In this document: one piece after another, positions 8,065 to 16,546 of the stretch
Position numbering within the stretch: position 1 is the stretch's first letter
How the letters are laid out: each line of letters opens with the position of its first letter
From: Chitinophaga sp.
GTDB lineage: Bacteria > Bacteroidota > Bacteroidia > Chitinophagales > Chitinophagaceae
Assembly (NCBI RefSeq): GCF_019236475.1
Contig: NZ_JAFAIX010000013.1
Location: forward strand, 496,001 to 560,000
DNA: 64,000 bases
Direction of reading: 5' to 3'
Program-made: the position numbers and the translations under genes
The notes under the pieces: model-generated
What the model was told of the DNA's origin: nothing
Databases searched by the model: none
Seen by the model: the letters and a program-made list of their open reading frames with translations, nothing else

Positions 8065-8089
8065 ATTTTTTCAGGTAGAGAGTTATAGC

Positions 8090-9979
8090 TTATTTCGCTA
8101 CCGCTTTGTTATTGCTTCTGTCAATATCCGCCAGACGCTGACTAGGATCAATTTCCACTGCTTGGATATCGCTCAGTGGTAGATTTACTTCCACTTCATA
8201 AGTTGGATGTGTCCAGAACCATGGAGCGGCTACCACGCGTTTGATCGCAGGATTTTCATTTGGTTTCTCACCAAACATGATAGACAATGGAATATAATAC
8301 ATCGTCTGATTGCCTTTCTTATCTGTTACCATCAGATCAATTGGCATCGGGAATTCGCCGATTCTACGCAGGCGTACCACTGTTTTGTTACCATTCTCTG
8401 TAACGCCATCAATACCGTAGTCGATATGCTTAGTAGAATTGATCAGGTATTGTTTGTACCAATCCAGTTGAATACCGCTTTCTTTTTCCATCACGCGCAC
8501 AAAATCATTCGCATTAGGATGTTTGAAACGCCATTCGTTATAGTAGCGAATCAAGCCACTGTCACGGATTTCAGCACCAATTACATAACCCAACTGTTCT
8601 AAGAATACTGCTCCTTTGCGATAAGCATTGTTGCTATAACCGTAGTTGGTATTGTAATGATCGGAATGTGTAGTAGCAGGTTCTTCGAAGGCGCTCTTAG
8701 CCAGGCGGAAATAACCTTTGTAAGTATCTTCCAGCGGCCATTTGCCTTTCAGAGAATCCGTTGTATTGTAGATGGTATTTTCTTCTGCGAAAGTGGTGAA
8801 ACCTTCATCCATCCAAGGATACAGGCTTTCGTTAGTAGCCAGCATGCCCTGGTACCAACTGTGCATCCATTCGTGCATTGCTACACCGTATAAACCAGAC
8901 TGTGTACCGTTGCCCATGATCAGCGTAGCCATTGGATATTCCATACCGCCGTCTCCACCTTGGATAAAGGAATACTGCTTGTATGGGTAAGCGCCATAGT
9001 GCTTTTTAATATAGGCGTAAGCGTTAGGAATGGATTTAGCCAGTGCAGGCCAGGTTTTACGGGTAGTGTCATTTTCAATATAGAAGAAATGGGCGGTGAA
9101 GCCATCTACCTGTTGGGTGATATGTTTGTAATCTGGATCAGCCGCCCATACGAAATCGTGCACGTTAGGGGCCACAAAATGCCAGGTCAGTTTATTGCCA
9201 GCAGGGCGTTTTACTTTAATACCTGGGGCCTCGTAACCATAGCCGATTTCATTTGGATTTTGCAGATAACCGGTAGCGGCAATCACATATTTTTTATCCA
9301 TATTGATGGTCACCTCATAATCTCCCCACACGCCGTAGAATTCACGGGCGATGTATGGAGTTGGATGCCAGCCTTCGTAATCGTATTCCGCCATTTTAGG
9401 ATACCACTGCGCCATGGAGTAATCCACACCTTCGGAATTATTGCGGCCACTGCGGCGGATTTGCACAGGCACTTGTGCTTCAAACTCCATATCGAATACC
9501 GCTTTGGAGTTAGGCATAATTGGATGATCCAAATCTACTTCCAGGATGGTTTCCACTGTTTTGAAGCTTTGTGGTTTACCATCTCTTTTCAGAGAAATTA
9601 CTTTCTGGTAGCCAATTTCGTCTGGTTTCAATTTAGATATACGGTCGCGCACGCGGTTGTCCCAGTCGTACACATTATTACCGTTTTTATCTTTTCCGAT
9701 CACGATTTTACCCAGTTCACGACTGCGCACATCCATCATACTGTTTGGCTGAAATGCGTTCCAGTACAGGTGGTAGAAGACTTTCTTCAGTGTATCGGGG
9801 GAATTGTTATAGTATTCCAAATGTTGTTTACCGCTGAATTTATTCGCTGGTGCATCAACATCTACGTTCATGGTGTATTTCACTCTCTGCTGCCAGCGGT
9901 CAGACTGCGCATTTAGTTGTAACCAACTGCCTGCCAAAAGAGTCATGGCCAGACAGCCTCCGATAACCGGGTGCTTCAT
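8090..9979 (-). CDS. M1 family zinc metallopeptidase, exported
   Basis: Aminopeptidase-type gluzincin, likely periplasmic or outer-membrane. A signal peptide (about 1-24, ending LNAQ) is followed by an N-terminal beta saddle. The catalytic domain has GGMEYPMATLI in place of GAMEN, and the zinc motif H369-E-W-M-H373 with the third ligand Glu392 exactly 18 residues later. At 629 residues it lacks the long C-terminal helical domain of classical aminopeptidase N and matches the shorter Bacteroidota M1 group. It is monocistronic between two terminator-type regions; a near-consensus TATTTTCG lies just upstream. Substrate unknown. Confidence 0.92.
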   Translation of the reverse strand: MKHPVIGGCLAMTLLAGSWLQLNAQSDRWQQRVKYTMNVDVDAPANKFSGKQHLEYYNNSPDTLKKVFYHLYWNAFQPNSMMDVRSRELGKIVIGKDKNGNNVYDWDNRVRDRISKLKPDEIGYQKVISLKRDGKPQSFKTVETILEVDLDHPIMPNSKAVFDMEFEAQVPVQIRRSGRNNSEGVDYSMAQWYPKMAEYDYEGWHPTPYIAREFYGVWGDYEVTINMDKKYVIAATGYLQNPNEIGYGYEAPGIKVKRPAGNKLTWHFVAPNVHDFVWAADPDYKHITQQVDGFTAHFFYIENDTTRKTWPALAKSIPNAYAYIKKHYGAYPYKQYSFIQGGDGGMEYPMATLIMGNGTQSGLYGVAMHEWMHSWYQGMLATNESLYPWMDEGFTTFAEENTIYNTTDSLKGKWPLEDTYKGYFRLAKSAFEEPATTHSDHYNTNYGYSNNAYRKGAVFLEQLGYVIGAEIRDSGLIRYYNEWRFKHPNANDFVRVMEKESGIQLDWYKQYLINSTKHIDYGIDGVTENGNKTVVRLRRIGEFPMPIDLMVTDKKGNQTMYYIPLSIMFGEKPNENPAIKRVVAAPWFWTHPTYEVEVNLPLSDIQAVEIDPSQRLADIDRSNNKAVAK

Positions 9980-10049
9980 TCTGTTAGATTTTGTTCAAAC
10001 TGCGAAAATAAACAATTACCGATAAGGTGTTGCTATGTTGGATGAACGG

Positions 10050-11126
10050 TTACAGAAAAGCCATCTTTTTAACGGGGAGTTCCATAAAATCGGCATAGTG
10101 TTGAACTGCCGCTTCAAATTCTTCTTTTCGGGATTTTTTCAGGCTAATAAAGGGTTCAAAGGAAATTTCAAGACCATCTTTGGCAATAGTTCTTTTCCAC
10201 AGGCCACATATCTGGCCTTCGTTTAGCATCACTGGGTGGAAGATTCCGTTGATCGTCATCACTTTATGCCCATGTTCTTTGGCAATCATGGGTAAACGAT
10301 CTTTATACGCCACATTGATTTCATCAAAAGCGGGTAGTAACAGGGCATTAGGCACCCCTGTTTTAGCCGCCAGGAGGTCTTTTCCGCACCAGTAAGTATT
10401 TCCGGCAATGGTTAGCTGATCCAGTCGGGGTTTGGCTGCTTCCAGGCCGATGAGTCCTTCTTTCTGGGTGATGCCCGCATAAGTAGTAAAGTCCGCTATC
10501 GTAGCGGGTCCGTGGCTGGTAAAATAGCGTTCCGCCAGTAATTCCAGGGCTTTCTCCTTGCTATAAGCAGGTTGTGGAGGGCACCATTCATCCAGCAGGG
10601 TGAAGGTAAATTGTTTGCCATTCATGGGGCCATGGCAGATGATTCCTTCCAGGGATGCCCTAAAAAGGCCATAGCGCATGTATTCCGGGCCGATATGATG
10701 TGTTTGCAGGAGTGATTCCACTTCGCTGCGCATGAGCCGTTTTCCGCCTTGGAGGGCCTCTCTCAGTAGTTTAAAAACGTGGGGGTATATAGTAGCGTCT
10801 ACGCCAAGGGCTTTCTCCGTAGCTTTCAGACGCATTTCCAGTCGGTCTTTTACCAGTTCGATCATCCAGCGTATATCCGCTGGCGTTACCAGTTGCAAGG
10901 TGCCGCGGAAGATCCAGGTACGAATGATTTCTCCTTTATTGACGGCCTTTTCCACCTGTTTGAGAGTAGTATTTGGCAGACGTGCGCCCACCGCGTATTT
11001 ACTAGCAGGGAAGTCCTGCGCTTGGAGGGCGCCCATATAGGAAACTAACGCCTGTGGCGTTTTGCAGGTATGTTTAGAAACTTGCTGGGCATGTAAGCGA
11101 AGCCTTGCAATATCAGATATCAGCAT
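10050..11126 (-). CDS. AlkZ/YcaQ-like winged-helix DNA-binding protein
   Basis: Belongs to the HTH_42 (PF06224-type) family, which includes the DNA glycosylases AlkZ and AlkX that unhook crosslinked or alkylated bases. The hallmark QxQ motif is present as ALQAQDFPASKYAVGAR near residue 35, with TWIFRGTLQLVTP and FTFTLLDEW further on. The ATG at 11126 is chosen (MLISDIARLRL); the frame is open to a TTG at 11147, which is unlikely to be used. 358 residues is the usual size. DNA repair activity is inferred from the family only. Confidence 0.85.
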   Translation of the reverse strand: MLISDIARLRLHAQQVSKHTCKTPQALVSYMGALQAQDFPASKYAVGARLPNTTLKQVEKAVNKGEIIRTWIFRGTLQLVTPADIRWMIELVKDRLEMRLKATEKALGVDATIYPHVFKLLREALQGGKRLMRSEVESLLQTHHIGPEYMRYGLFRASLEGIICHGPMNGKQFTFTLLDEWCPPQPAYSKEKALELLAERYFTSHGPATIADFTTYAGITQKEGLIGLEAAKPRLDQLTIAGNTYWCGKDLLAAKTGVPNALLLPAFDEINVAYKDRLPMIAKEHGHKVMTINGIFHPVMLNEGQICGLWKRTIAKDGLEISFEPFISLKKSRKEEFEAAVQHYADFMELPVKKMAFL

Positions 11127-11192
11127 AATTGCATATTTGAATAACAAAGCAACAATAGGGAGATGACAGCCCTATGTCAGGAGTGGGAAAAA

Positions 11193-11861
11193 TTATTCTG
11201 CGCCTTGCACCACCACCACAATTTCGCCTTTGACGCCCTTTTCACGGAAGTAATCGGCTACTTCCTGGAGGGTACCGCGTTTGTTTTCTTCGAACATTTT
11301 AGTGAGTTCGCGGCTAACGCAACACTGGCGGTCTGCTCCAAAGTATTGGATCAGATCATCGAGGGTACGTACCAATCGCATAGGCGACTCATAGAAAACA
11401 ATGGCTCTTTCTTCGGTGGCGAGTTGTGTAAAGAGGGTATGGCGGCCTTTTTTGAGGGGCAGGAAGCCTTCAAAAATAAAGCGGTTCATGGGGATACCGC
11501 TATTGACCAGCGCAGGAACAAAGGCAGTAGCGCCGGGCAGGCATTCTACCGAAACGCCCTGGCGGATACATTCCCTTACCAGCAAGAATCCAGGGTCAGA
11601 AACACCGGGAGTACCTGCATCTGTCAGTAAAGCCATGACTTTACCGGCCTGGAGTTGTTCTACCAGGTGCTGGGCTACTTTATGTTCATTATGCTGATGA
11701 TAAGGGGTAATCGGCTTATGGATATTATAGTGCTTGAGTAGCACGCTGGAAGTACGAGTGTCTTCCGCTAGGATGAGCTCGGCATCTTCCAATACCTTTA
11801 CAGCCCTGTAAGTGATATCGGCCAGATTGCCGATAGGGGAAGGAACGATATATAACTTCAT
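11193..11861 (-). CDS. rsmI: 16S rRNA (cytidine-1402-2'-O)-methyltransferase
   Basis: Tetrapyrrole-methylase-fold enzyme that 2'-O-methylates C1402 of 16S rRNA. Motifs: YIVPSPIGNLADITYRA at the N-terminus, LAEDTRTSSVLL, LTDAGTPGVSDPG (SAM-binding) and the PGATAFVPALVNSGIP loop. At 222 residues it lacks the small C-terminal domain of longer homologues, which is common. It is followed 66 bp on by the AlkZ-like gene on the same strand. Its upstream region holds a long imperfect inverted repeat. Confidence 0.95.
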   Translation of the reverse strand: MKLYIVPSPIGNLADITYRAVKVLEDAELILAEDTRTSSVLLKHYNIHKPITPYHQHNEHKVAQHLVEQLQAGKVMALLTDAGTPGVSDPGFLLVRECIRQGVSVECLPGATAFVPALVNSGIPMNRFIFEGFLPLKKGRHTLFTQLATEERAIVFYESPMRLVRTLDDLIQYFGADRQCCVSRELTKMFEENKRGTLQEVADYFREKGVKGEIVVVVQGAE

Positions 11862-11870
11862 TGAAAGGAC

Positions 11871-11933
11871 GAATTACGAATCAGGAATTACGGATTCATG
11901 CAAAATGCTCCGCAAATCCGTAATTCGTAATTC
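11871..11933. repeat. Nested inverted repeat of attacgaatt units
   Basis: Inner arms aattacggatt (11886-11896) and aatccgtaatt (11915-11925), and outer arms gaattacgaat (11871-11881) and attcgtaattc (11923-11933). It fills the 80-bp gap between purS and rsmI. A further aattacgaata lies near 12221, so the unit recurs. Confidence 0.5.
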
Positions 11934-11941
11934 GAAATTAT

Positions 11942-12187
11942 TTATTGAATGTGTACTTCAAAGTATTCCATTACCTGGTTAGCCAACAGTTTCTGACAAG
12001 CAGTTTCAGCGATCTGCTGTGCTTCTTCTTTGCTGTTAGCTTCGATTTGCAGGGTTATGTGTTTGCCTATGCGTACATCGTGAACCTGGTTCATACCGAG
12101 GTTTTTCAGGCCACCCATTACCGCTTTCCCTTGAGGGTCCAATAATTCTTTCAGTGGCATCACATTGATATGTGCAGTAAAAGTCAT
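11942..12187 (-). CDS. purS: Phosphoribosylformylglycinamidine synthase subunit PurS
   Basis: Small structural subunit of the PurSQL complex, which converts FGAR to FGAM in purine synthesis. The 81 residues cover the whole fold: TFTAHINVMPLKELLDPQGK at the N-terminus, VHDVRIGKHITLQIEA in the middle, and LANQVMEYFEVHIQ at the end. purQ and purL are not in the window. It sits 80 bp upstream of rsmI on the same strand and has its own -7 box. Confidence 0.92.
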   Translation of the reverse strand: MTFTAHINVMPLKELLDPQGKAVMGGLKNLGMNQVHDVRIGKHITLQIEANSKEEAQQIAETACQKLLANQVMEYFEVHIQ

Positions 12188-12206
12188 TGTGCTTTAAATT
12201 TTGCCG

Positions 12207-12214
12207 CAAACCTA
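12207..12214 (-). promoter_or_regulatory. Putative -7 box for purS
   Basis: TAGGTTTG on the minus strand, about 20 nt before the purS ATG. It matches TAnnTTTG exactly. My position count here may be off by one base. Confidence 0.5.
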
Positions 12215-12295
12215 CATTAAAAATTACGAATAATAAACTCGTACTTGCAGATTTGCAGCAGGTTATTGATGATTGATGTGCTCCTGCCGGGCATT

Positions 12296-13066
12296 TTAGG
12301 CTTTCTCAGCCTTCATTGGCGGGAACAACAACGATAAAATTACATAGCAGATAAATACAAAAGGAACCGCAGCGAATTTCAGGAACGGTATGCTCACCAG
12401 GGTCAGCACCACCAGTAAGAGGCGGGTCCAGTTGTCTTTCAGTGTTTTATGCTTCACTTTCAGGCTGATCATCGGGATTTCCGCCACCATCAAATAACAG
12501 AGCGCGAAAATAACCCCATACAGTACCCAAATATTCTGGAACCAATGGCCCAGGTTATAAGGATTATACAGTACGATCAGCGGGAAAGAGGCCACCAGCA
12601 GTCCTACAGCCGGGGTAGGCACTCCGATAAAGTTTTCGGACTGACGGGTATCGATGTTGAACTTTGCCAGGCGATAAGCCGCAAAACAAGGCACCAGCAG
12701 GGCCGGAGCCAGGTTGAACAAGGATACGTCGAATACATCCGGTTGTTGGAAATAGGCGCTGCGCAGCAGGCGATACAGCATCATACCGGGTACTACCCCG
12801 AATGTTACTACATCGGCGAGGGAGTCCAACTCCTTGCCCATTGGAGATTGTACACGGAGCAGGCGTGCTGCCAAACCGTCAAAAAAGTCGAAAATAGCGG
12901 CCAGTACGACCAGCCCAGAAGCCCAGTATATAGGTTCTGGTGTGATAATCGTGTATTCTGTACCGTTAAATTCAGTCCTGAATTCGGGCGCATGGAGTAT
13001 ACAGATAATGGCCAGGGCGCCGCAAAAAAGGTTACATAGGGTAATGATATTGGGAATCTGTCGCAT
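12296..13066 (-). CDS. pssA: CDP-diacylglycerol-serine O-phosphatidyltransferase
   Basis: Integral membrane enzyme making phosphatidylserine, the precursor of phosphatidylethanolamine. The CDP-alcohol phosphatidyltransferase signature is complete: DFFDGLAARLLRVQ followed by GKELDSLADVVTFG (D-G-x2-A-R-x8-G-x3-D-x3-D) at about residues 60-90. Hydrophobic segments make six or more helices over 256 residues. It begins MRQIPNIITLCNLFCG, typical of PssA. It is on the same strand as pepP, with a terminator-type hairpin between. Confidence 0.93.
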   Translation of the reverse strand: MRQIPNIITLCNLFCGALAIICILHAPEFRTEFNGTEYTIITPEPIYWASGLVVLAAIFDFFDGLAARLLRVQSPMGKELDSLADVVTFGVVPGMMLYRLLRSAYFQQPDVFDVSLFNLAPALLVPCFAAYRLAKFNIDTRQSENFIGVPTPAVGLLVASFPLIVLYNPYNLGHWFQNIWVLYGVIFALCYLMVAEIPMISLKVKHKTLKDNWTRLLLVVLTLVSIPFLKFAAVPFVFICYVILSLLFPPMKAEKA

Positions 13067-13091
13067 TCGAATATTTATGTTGACGAAAATA

Positions 13092-13116
13092 GCCCCCCAC
13101 TGAAAGGGTGAGGGGC
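13092..13116 (-). terminator. GC-rich terminator after the Xaa-Pro aminopeptidase
   Basis: Arms gccccccac and gtgaggggc with one mismatch; on the minus strand the stem is followed by ctattttcg. It is 8 bp past the aminopeptidase stop codon. Confidence 0.6.
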
Positions 13117-13123
13117 CGGAAAG

Positions 13124-14413
13124 TTATTTCATTAAAGCTTCAATTTCGTCAGCAGTGATCGGGATGTTTTTCATCAGATCAACATTGCCGGAAGCGGTAA
13201 TCCAGTAGTTATTCTCGATACGTACGCCCATATTCTCTTCCTCAATGTAGATGCCTGGTTCGATGGTCAGTACACTACCTTCAGGAATTGGCTGTACCAT
13301 AGAAGGCGCCAGATCATGCACATCTACACCCAAGTGGTGAGAGATACCATGATACAGGTATTTGCGGTAAGCTGGAGCTTCTGGGTCCTGGTTTTTGATA
13401 TCTGCTTCTGTGAGCAGGCCCAGTTTTATGAATTCTCTTCCTGCTTCTTCTCCCATCATTTCATGGTATTTAGCCAGGGTAATACCTGGGCGCAGGATAG
13501 AAACCGCATATTTATGCAGGTGTAAACAAGCATCATATACTTGGCGCTGACGGGCAGTAAATTTACCATTTACAGGCACGGTACGGGTCAGGTCAGCATT
13601 GTAACCGCCATATTCTGCACCGAAGTCCATCAAAATCAATTCGCCATCTTTACACTCCTGGTTATTGAATACATAGTGGAGGGTACGGGCACGGTCGCCG
13701 GAGGCGATGATAGAGCCATAAGCCTCGCCAGCAGAACGGTTGCGCAGGAATTCGTGTACAATTTCCGCCTGGATTTCATGTTCATAAACGCCAGGTTTGA
13801 TGAATTTCAGCACACGACGGAAAGCTTTATCCGTAATATCCATTGCCACGTCTAATACTTTGATTTCTTCTGCTGTTTTCACCGCGCGCACTTGCTTGAA
13901 AATCACAGCGGCACGTTGGTAGTTATGCAGTGGAAAACGTTCTTTCATGGCTTCCGCATAGCGGTAATCACGAACAGGAACATAATTAGATTTACGGTTA
14001 TTTTCGTTGGAATTCAGGTAGATATTTTCCGCTTCGTGCACCCACTGTTGCAACATGGCATCCAGTGTATCCAGCCATACGATGGTAGTCATACCAGAAA
14101 TCGCAGTGGCTTCTGCTTTCCTCAGACGTTTACCATCCCATTTCTCTTTCAGCTCATTCGGGCGTACGAGTACCAGTACTTCACGGTATTTAGGGTCCGG
14201 ATTATCCGGGTACAAAACTACCATTGTATCTTCCTGGTCTATTCCTGTAAGCCAATACAGGTCTGAGTTCTGTTTAAACTTGAACAGTGCGTCGCCGTTC
14301 GTGGGAAGTTCATCGTTGGAATTGATAATAGCTATTGAGTTAGGCTTCATCTTAGCCAAAAAACGCTGGCGGTTTTTTACAAACAGCTGCGGATCCAAAG
14401 GCAGATTCTTCAT
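13124..14413 (-). CDS. pepP: Xaa-Pro aminopeptidase, M24B family
   Basis: Cytoplasmic metallopeptidase that removes N-terminal residues preceding proline. It has an N-terminal creatinase-like domain (about 1-170) and a pita-bread catalytic domain. Dinuclear metal ligands are visible: MDFGAEYGGYNADLTRT (two Asp), HGISHHLGVDVHD (His), TIEPGIYIE (Glu) and GVRIENNYW (Glu). The start is ATG 14413 (MKNLPLDPQLF); the upstream open frame to 14530 lacks coding character. 429 residues is normal. A -7 box embedded in an inverted repeat lies 24 nt upstream. Confidence 0.93.
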   Translation of the reverse strand: MKNLPLDPQLFVKNRQRFLAKMKPNSIAIINSNDELPTNGDALFKFKQNSDLYWLTGIDQEDTMVVLYPDNPDPKYREVLVLVRPNELKEKWDGKRLRKAEATAISGMTTIVWLDTLDAMLQQWVHEAENIYLNSNENNRKSNYVPVRDYRYAEAMKERFPLHNYQRAAVIFKQVRAVKTAEEIKVLDVAMDITDKAFRRVLKFIKPGVYEHEIQAEIVHEFLRNRSAGEAYGSIIASGDRARTLHYVFNNQECKDGELILMDFGAEYGGYNADLTRTVPVNGKFTARQRQVYDACLHLHKYAVSILRPGITLAKYHEMMGEEAGREFIKLGLLTEADIKNQDPEAPAYRKYLYHGISHHLGVDVHDLAPSMVQPIPEGSVLTIEPGIYIEEENMGVRIENNYWITASGNVDLMKNIPITADEIEALMK

Positions 14414-14432
14414 ATCTGTAATTTTCAAATGA

Positions 14433-14469
14433 GGCTTCAAACCTAAGGATAATTTCCCTATTTGAAGCC
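14433..14469. promoter_or_regulatory. Inverted repeat over the pepP promoter
   Basis: Perfect arms GGCTTCAAA (14433-14441) and TTTGAAGCC (14461-14469) with a 19-bp spacer. The left arm overlaps the minus-strand -7 box TAGGTTTG (14438-14445). The arrangement suggests an operator bound by a dimeric regulator, though this is inference. Confidence 0.45.
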
Positions 14470-14714
14470 AGCAGAATATAGGAAAGGTAATCGCAGTGTT
14501 ACAAGAAACGTAAAAAATACAATACCACATTATATCTCCAGCAATGATACTTATGTGTTATTACTTAATGTTTTATTCACACAATTTACCTTTGATAACC
14601 TGCAAGGATTCCAGAACATTTTGAAGATCTGTCAACAAATTCAGCAAAGAGGCATCAATTTTCTAAATTTCGATGGTTCAACACCAAAGAAATTAGACGA
14701 TATCAAAAAATGCC
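14446..14714. other. Intergenic region between pepP and pckA
   Basis: Beyond the inverted repeat ending at 14469, I see no coding signal. The frame in phase with pckA stays open from 14462, but its translation has no resemblance to PckA N-termini, so I treat it as leader and upstream DNA. Confidence 0.5.
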
Positions 14715-14722
14715 TAGTTTTG
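14715..14722 (+). promoter_or_regulatory. Putative -7 box for pckA
   Basis: TAGTTTTG, an exact TAnnTTTG match, 27 nt before the chosen ATG at 14750. It supports that start over the far-upstream open frame. Confidence 0.5.
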
Positions 14723-14749
14723 CTTTTACACCAAAACAATCTTGCTTTT

Positions 14750-16351
14750 ATGCAAATGAGTAGCGTAAGGAATCCTGTTGCTGACTTACGGGAACTGGGC
14801 ATAGAGAACGCGTCAAACGTATACTACCAGCTTGAACCAGCCCAACTGGTAAAACAATCACTAGAACGCAATCAAGGCGTTTTATCAGACACTGGTGCGC
14901 TTGCAGTTAACACCGGAGAATTTACCGGTCGCTCACCTAAAGATAAATTCATCGTTAAAGACCCCATCACTGCCGACACGGTTAACTGGAATGACTTTAA
15001 CATTCCCTTTACTACAGAAAATTTTGATCGTTTATACGACAAAGTAACTGCTTACTTCGCAGGTAAAGATGTATGGGTGCGCGATTGCTTTGCCTGTGCA
15101 GATACTAGCTATCGCATTGGTGTGAAAGTAATCACAGAATTGCCTTGGTCTAGTCTGTTTGCCTACAATATGTTCCTGCGTCCTAATGAAGAGGAACTGG
15201 AATACATGCAGACCGATTGGACAGTGATCCAGGCGCCTGGATTCCTGGCTGATCCTGCGGTGGATGCTACCCGTCAGCACAACTTTGCTGTAGTGAGCTT
15301 CACCCGTAAGGTTATCCTGATTGGCGGTACCGCTTATACCGGTGAAATCAAAAAAGGCATTTTCACTATTCTCAATTACATCTTGCCACAAGATAAACAA
15401 GTACTTAGCATGCACTGCTCCGCCAACCAAGGCGCAGAGGGTGATACTGCTATTTTCTTTGGACTTAGCGGTACTGGTAAAACCACACTGAGTGCGGATC
15501 CTAAGCGTAAGCTGATCGGCGACGATGAACATGGCTGGACCAACACCGGCGTATTCAACTTCGAAGGTGGTTGCTATGCAAAATGTATTGACCTCAGTGC
15601 AGAGAAAGAACCGGAAATCTTCCAAGCTGTACGCCCAGGCGCATTGCTGGAAAACATTACCTTCTTCCCTGGCACGAATCAAGTGAATTATGCAGATAAA
15701 AGCATCACGGAAAATACCCGTGTATCTTATCCGCTGACATTTATTCCAAATGCTCTGGAACCTTCTGTAGGTGCGGTTCCTAAAAATATCTTCTTCCTGA
15801 CAGCAGATGCTTATGGCGTATTGCCTCCTATCAGCCGTCTGACGCCAGGCCAGGCTATGTACCAGTTTATTTCTGGATATACTGCAAAAGTTGCCGGAAC
15901 AGAAGCAGGTGTAACCGAGCCTAAATCTACTTTCAGCGCATGTTTTGGCGCACCTTTCCTCCCACTGCACCCTGCAAAATATGCACAGATGCTGGGCGAA
16001 AAAATGCGTAAAAATGATGTGAACGTGTGGTTGATCAATACCGGCTGGACCGGCGGTCCTTATGGTGTAGGTAGCCGTATCAAACTGGCTTATACCCGCT
16101 CCATGATTGCTGCTGCCATCGACGGTAAACTCGAACATGTAAGATATCGCAGCACTCCAGTATTCGGTCTGGCGATCCCAGAAACCGTTCCTGGCGTACC
16201 AGCGGATATCCTGGATCCCCGCAATACCTGGACAGATAAAGCTGCCTACGATGCAAAAGCTGCGGACCTGGCAGGCCAGTTTATTCGTAACTTCCAGAAA
16301 TATGCTGCTGCCGCTGATCAAGAAATACTTGCTTCAGCTCCAAAAATTTAA
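14750..16351 (+). CDS. pckA: Phosphoenolpyruvate carboxykinase (ATP)
   Basis: Converts oxaloacetate and ATP to PEP and CO2 (gluconeogenesis), or runs in reverse. Visible motifs: NTGEFTGRSPKDKFIVKD near the N-terminus, FFGLSGTGKTTLSADP (kinase P-loop) and LIGDDEHGW (kinase 2/metal), then RVSYPL and LINTGWTGG. I start at ATG 14750 (MQMSSVRNPVAD), giving 533 residues as expected; ATG 14756 is an alternative. The frame is open further upstream, but that part does not look like protein. It is downstream of and divergent from pepP. No classical terminator is evident, only the hairpin at 16495. Confidence 0.96.
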   Translation: MQMSSVRNPVADLRELGIENASNVYYQLEPAQLVKQSLERNQGVLSDTGALAVNTGEFTGRSPKDKFIVKDPITADTVNWNDFNIPFTTENFDRLYDKVTAYFAGKDVWVRDCFACADTSYRIGVKVITELPWSSLFAYNMFLRPNEEELEYMQTDWTVIQAPGFLADPAVDATRQHNFAVVSFTRKVILIGGTAYTGEIKKGIFTILNYILPQDKQVLSMHCSANQGAEGDTAIFFGLSGTGKTTLSADPKRKLIGDDEHGWTNTGVFNFEGGCYAKCIDLSAEKEPEIFQAVRPGALLENITFFPGTNQVNYADKSITENTRVSYPLTFIPNALEPSVGAVPKNIFFLTADAYGVLPPISRLTPGQAMYQFISGYTAKVAGTEAGVTEPKSTFSACFGAPFLPLHPAKYAQMLGEKMRKNDVNVWLINTGWTGGPYGVGSRIKLAYTRSMIAAAIDGKLEHVRYRSTPVFGLAIPETVPGVPADILDPRNTWTDKAAYDAKAADLAGQFIRNFQKYAAAADQEILASAPKI

Positions 16352-16494
16352 ATATATTGTGATCAATAAATCAGATACAAGCCATTCAGGTTACCAACAA
16401 TACTGTTTTCCTGTTTTTTGCTAACTGATTACCGTCTTTGTTTGCCTTATAATTTCCACAACAATCAACGGTTCGAATAAGACATTCTGTCTTC
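16352..16494. other. Spacer after pckA
   Basis: First part of a 475-bp gene-free stretch running to folD. I see no ORF or terminator with a T tract here. The rest of the gap holds a hairpin and an element bounded by inverted repeats. Confidence 0.5.
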
Positions 16495-16526
16495 GCAAAC
16501 CAGGTTTCATCAGAAGCCTGGTTTGC
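16495..16526. repeat. Hairpin downstream of pckA
   Basis: Perfect 10-bp arms gcaaaccagg and cctggtttgc with a 12-nt loop. No T tract follows. It might stabilise the pckA 3' end or be a weak terminator. Confidence 0.45.
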
Positions 16527-16546
16527 AGAACCAGCCCAGATATCAT

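Noticed and set aside
8960..9916. Open frame antisense to the M1 peptidase
   Set aside because: Aromatic-rich low-quality translation mirroring a conserved gene on the other strand.
14462..14749. 96-codon in-frame extension upstream of pckA
   Set aside because: The translated stretch has no likeness to PckA N-termini, and a -7 box at 14715-14722 plus the expected 533-residue length favour ATG 14750.
15032..16321. Long open frame antisense to pckA (429 codons)
   Set aside because: A shadow of the high-identity pckA frame; Cys/His/Ile-rich translation with no family likeness.
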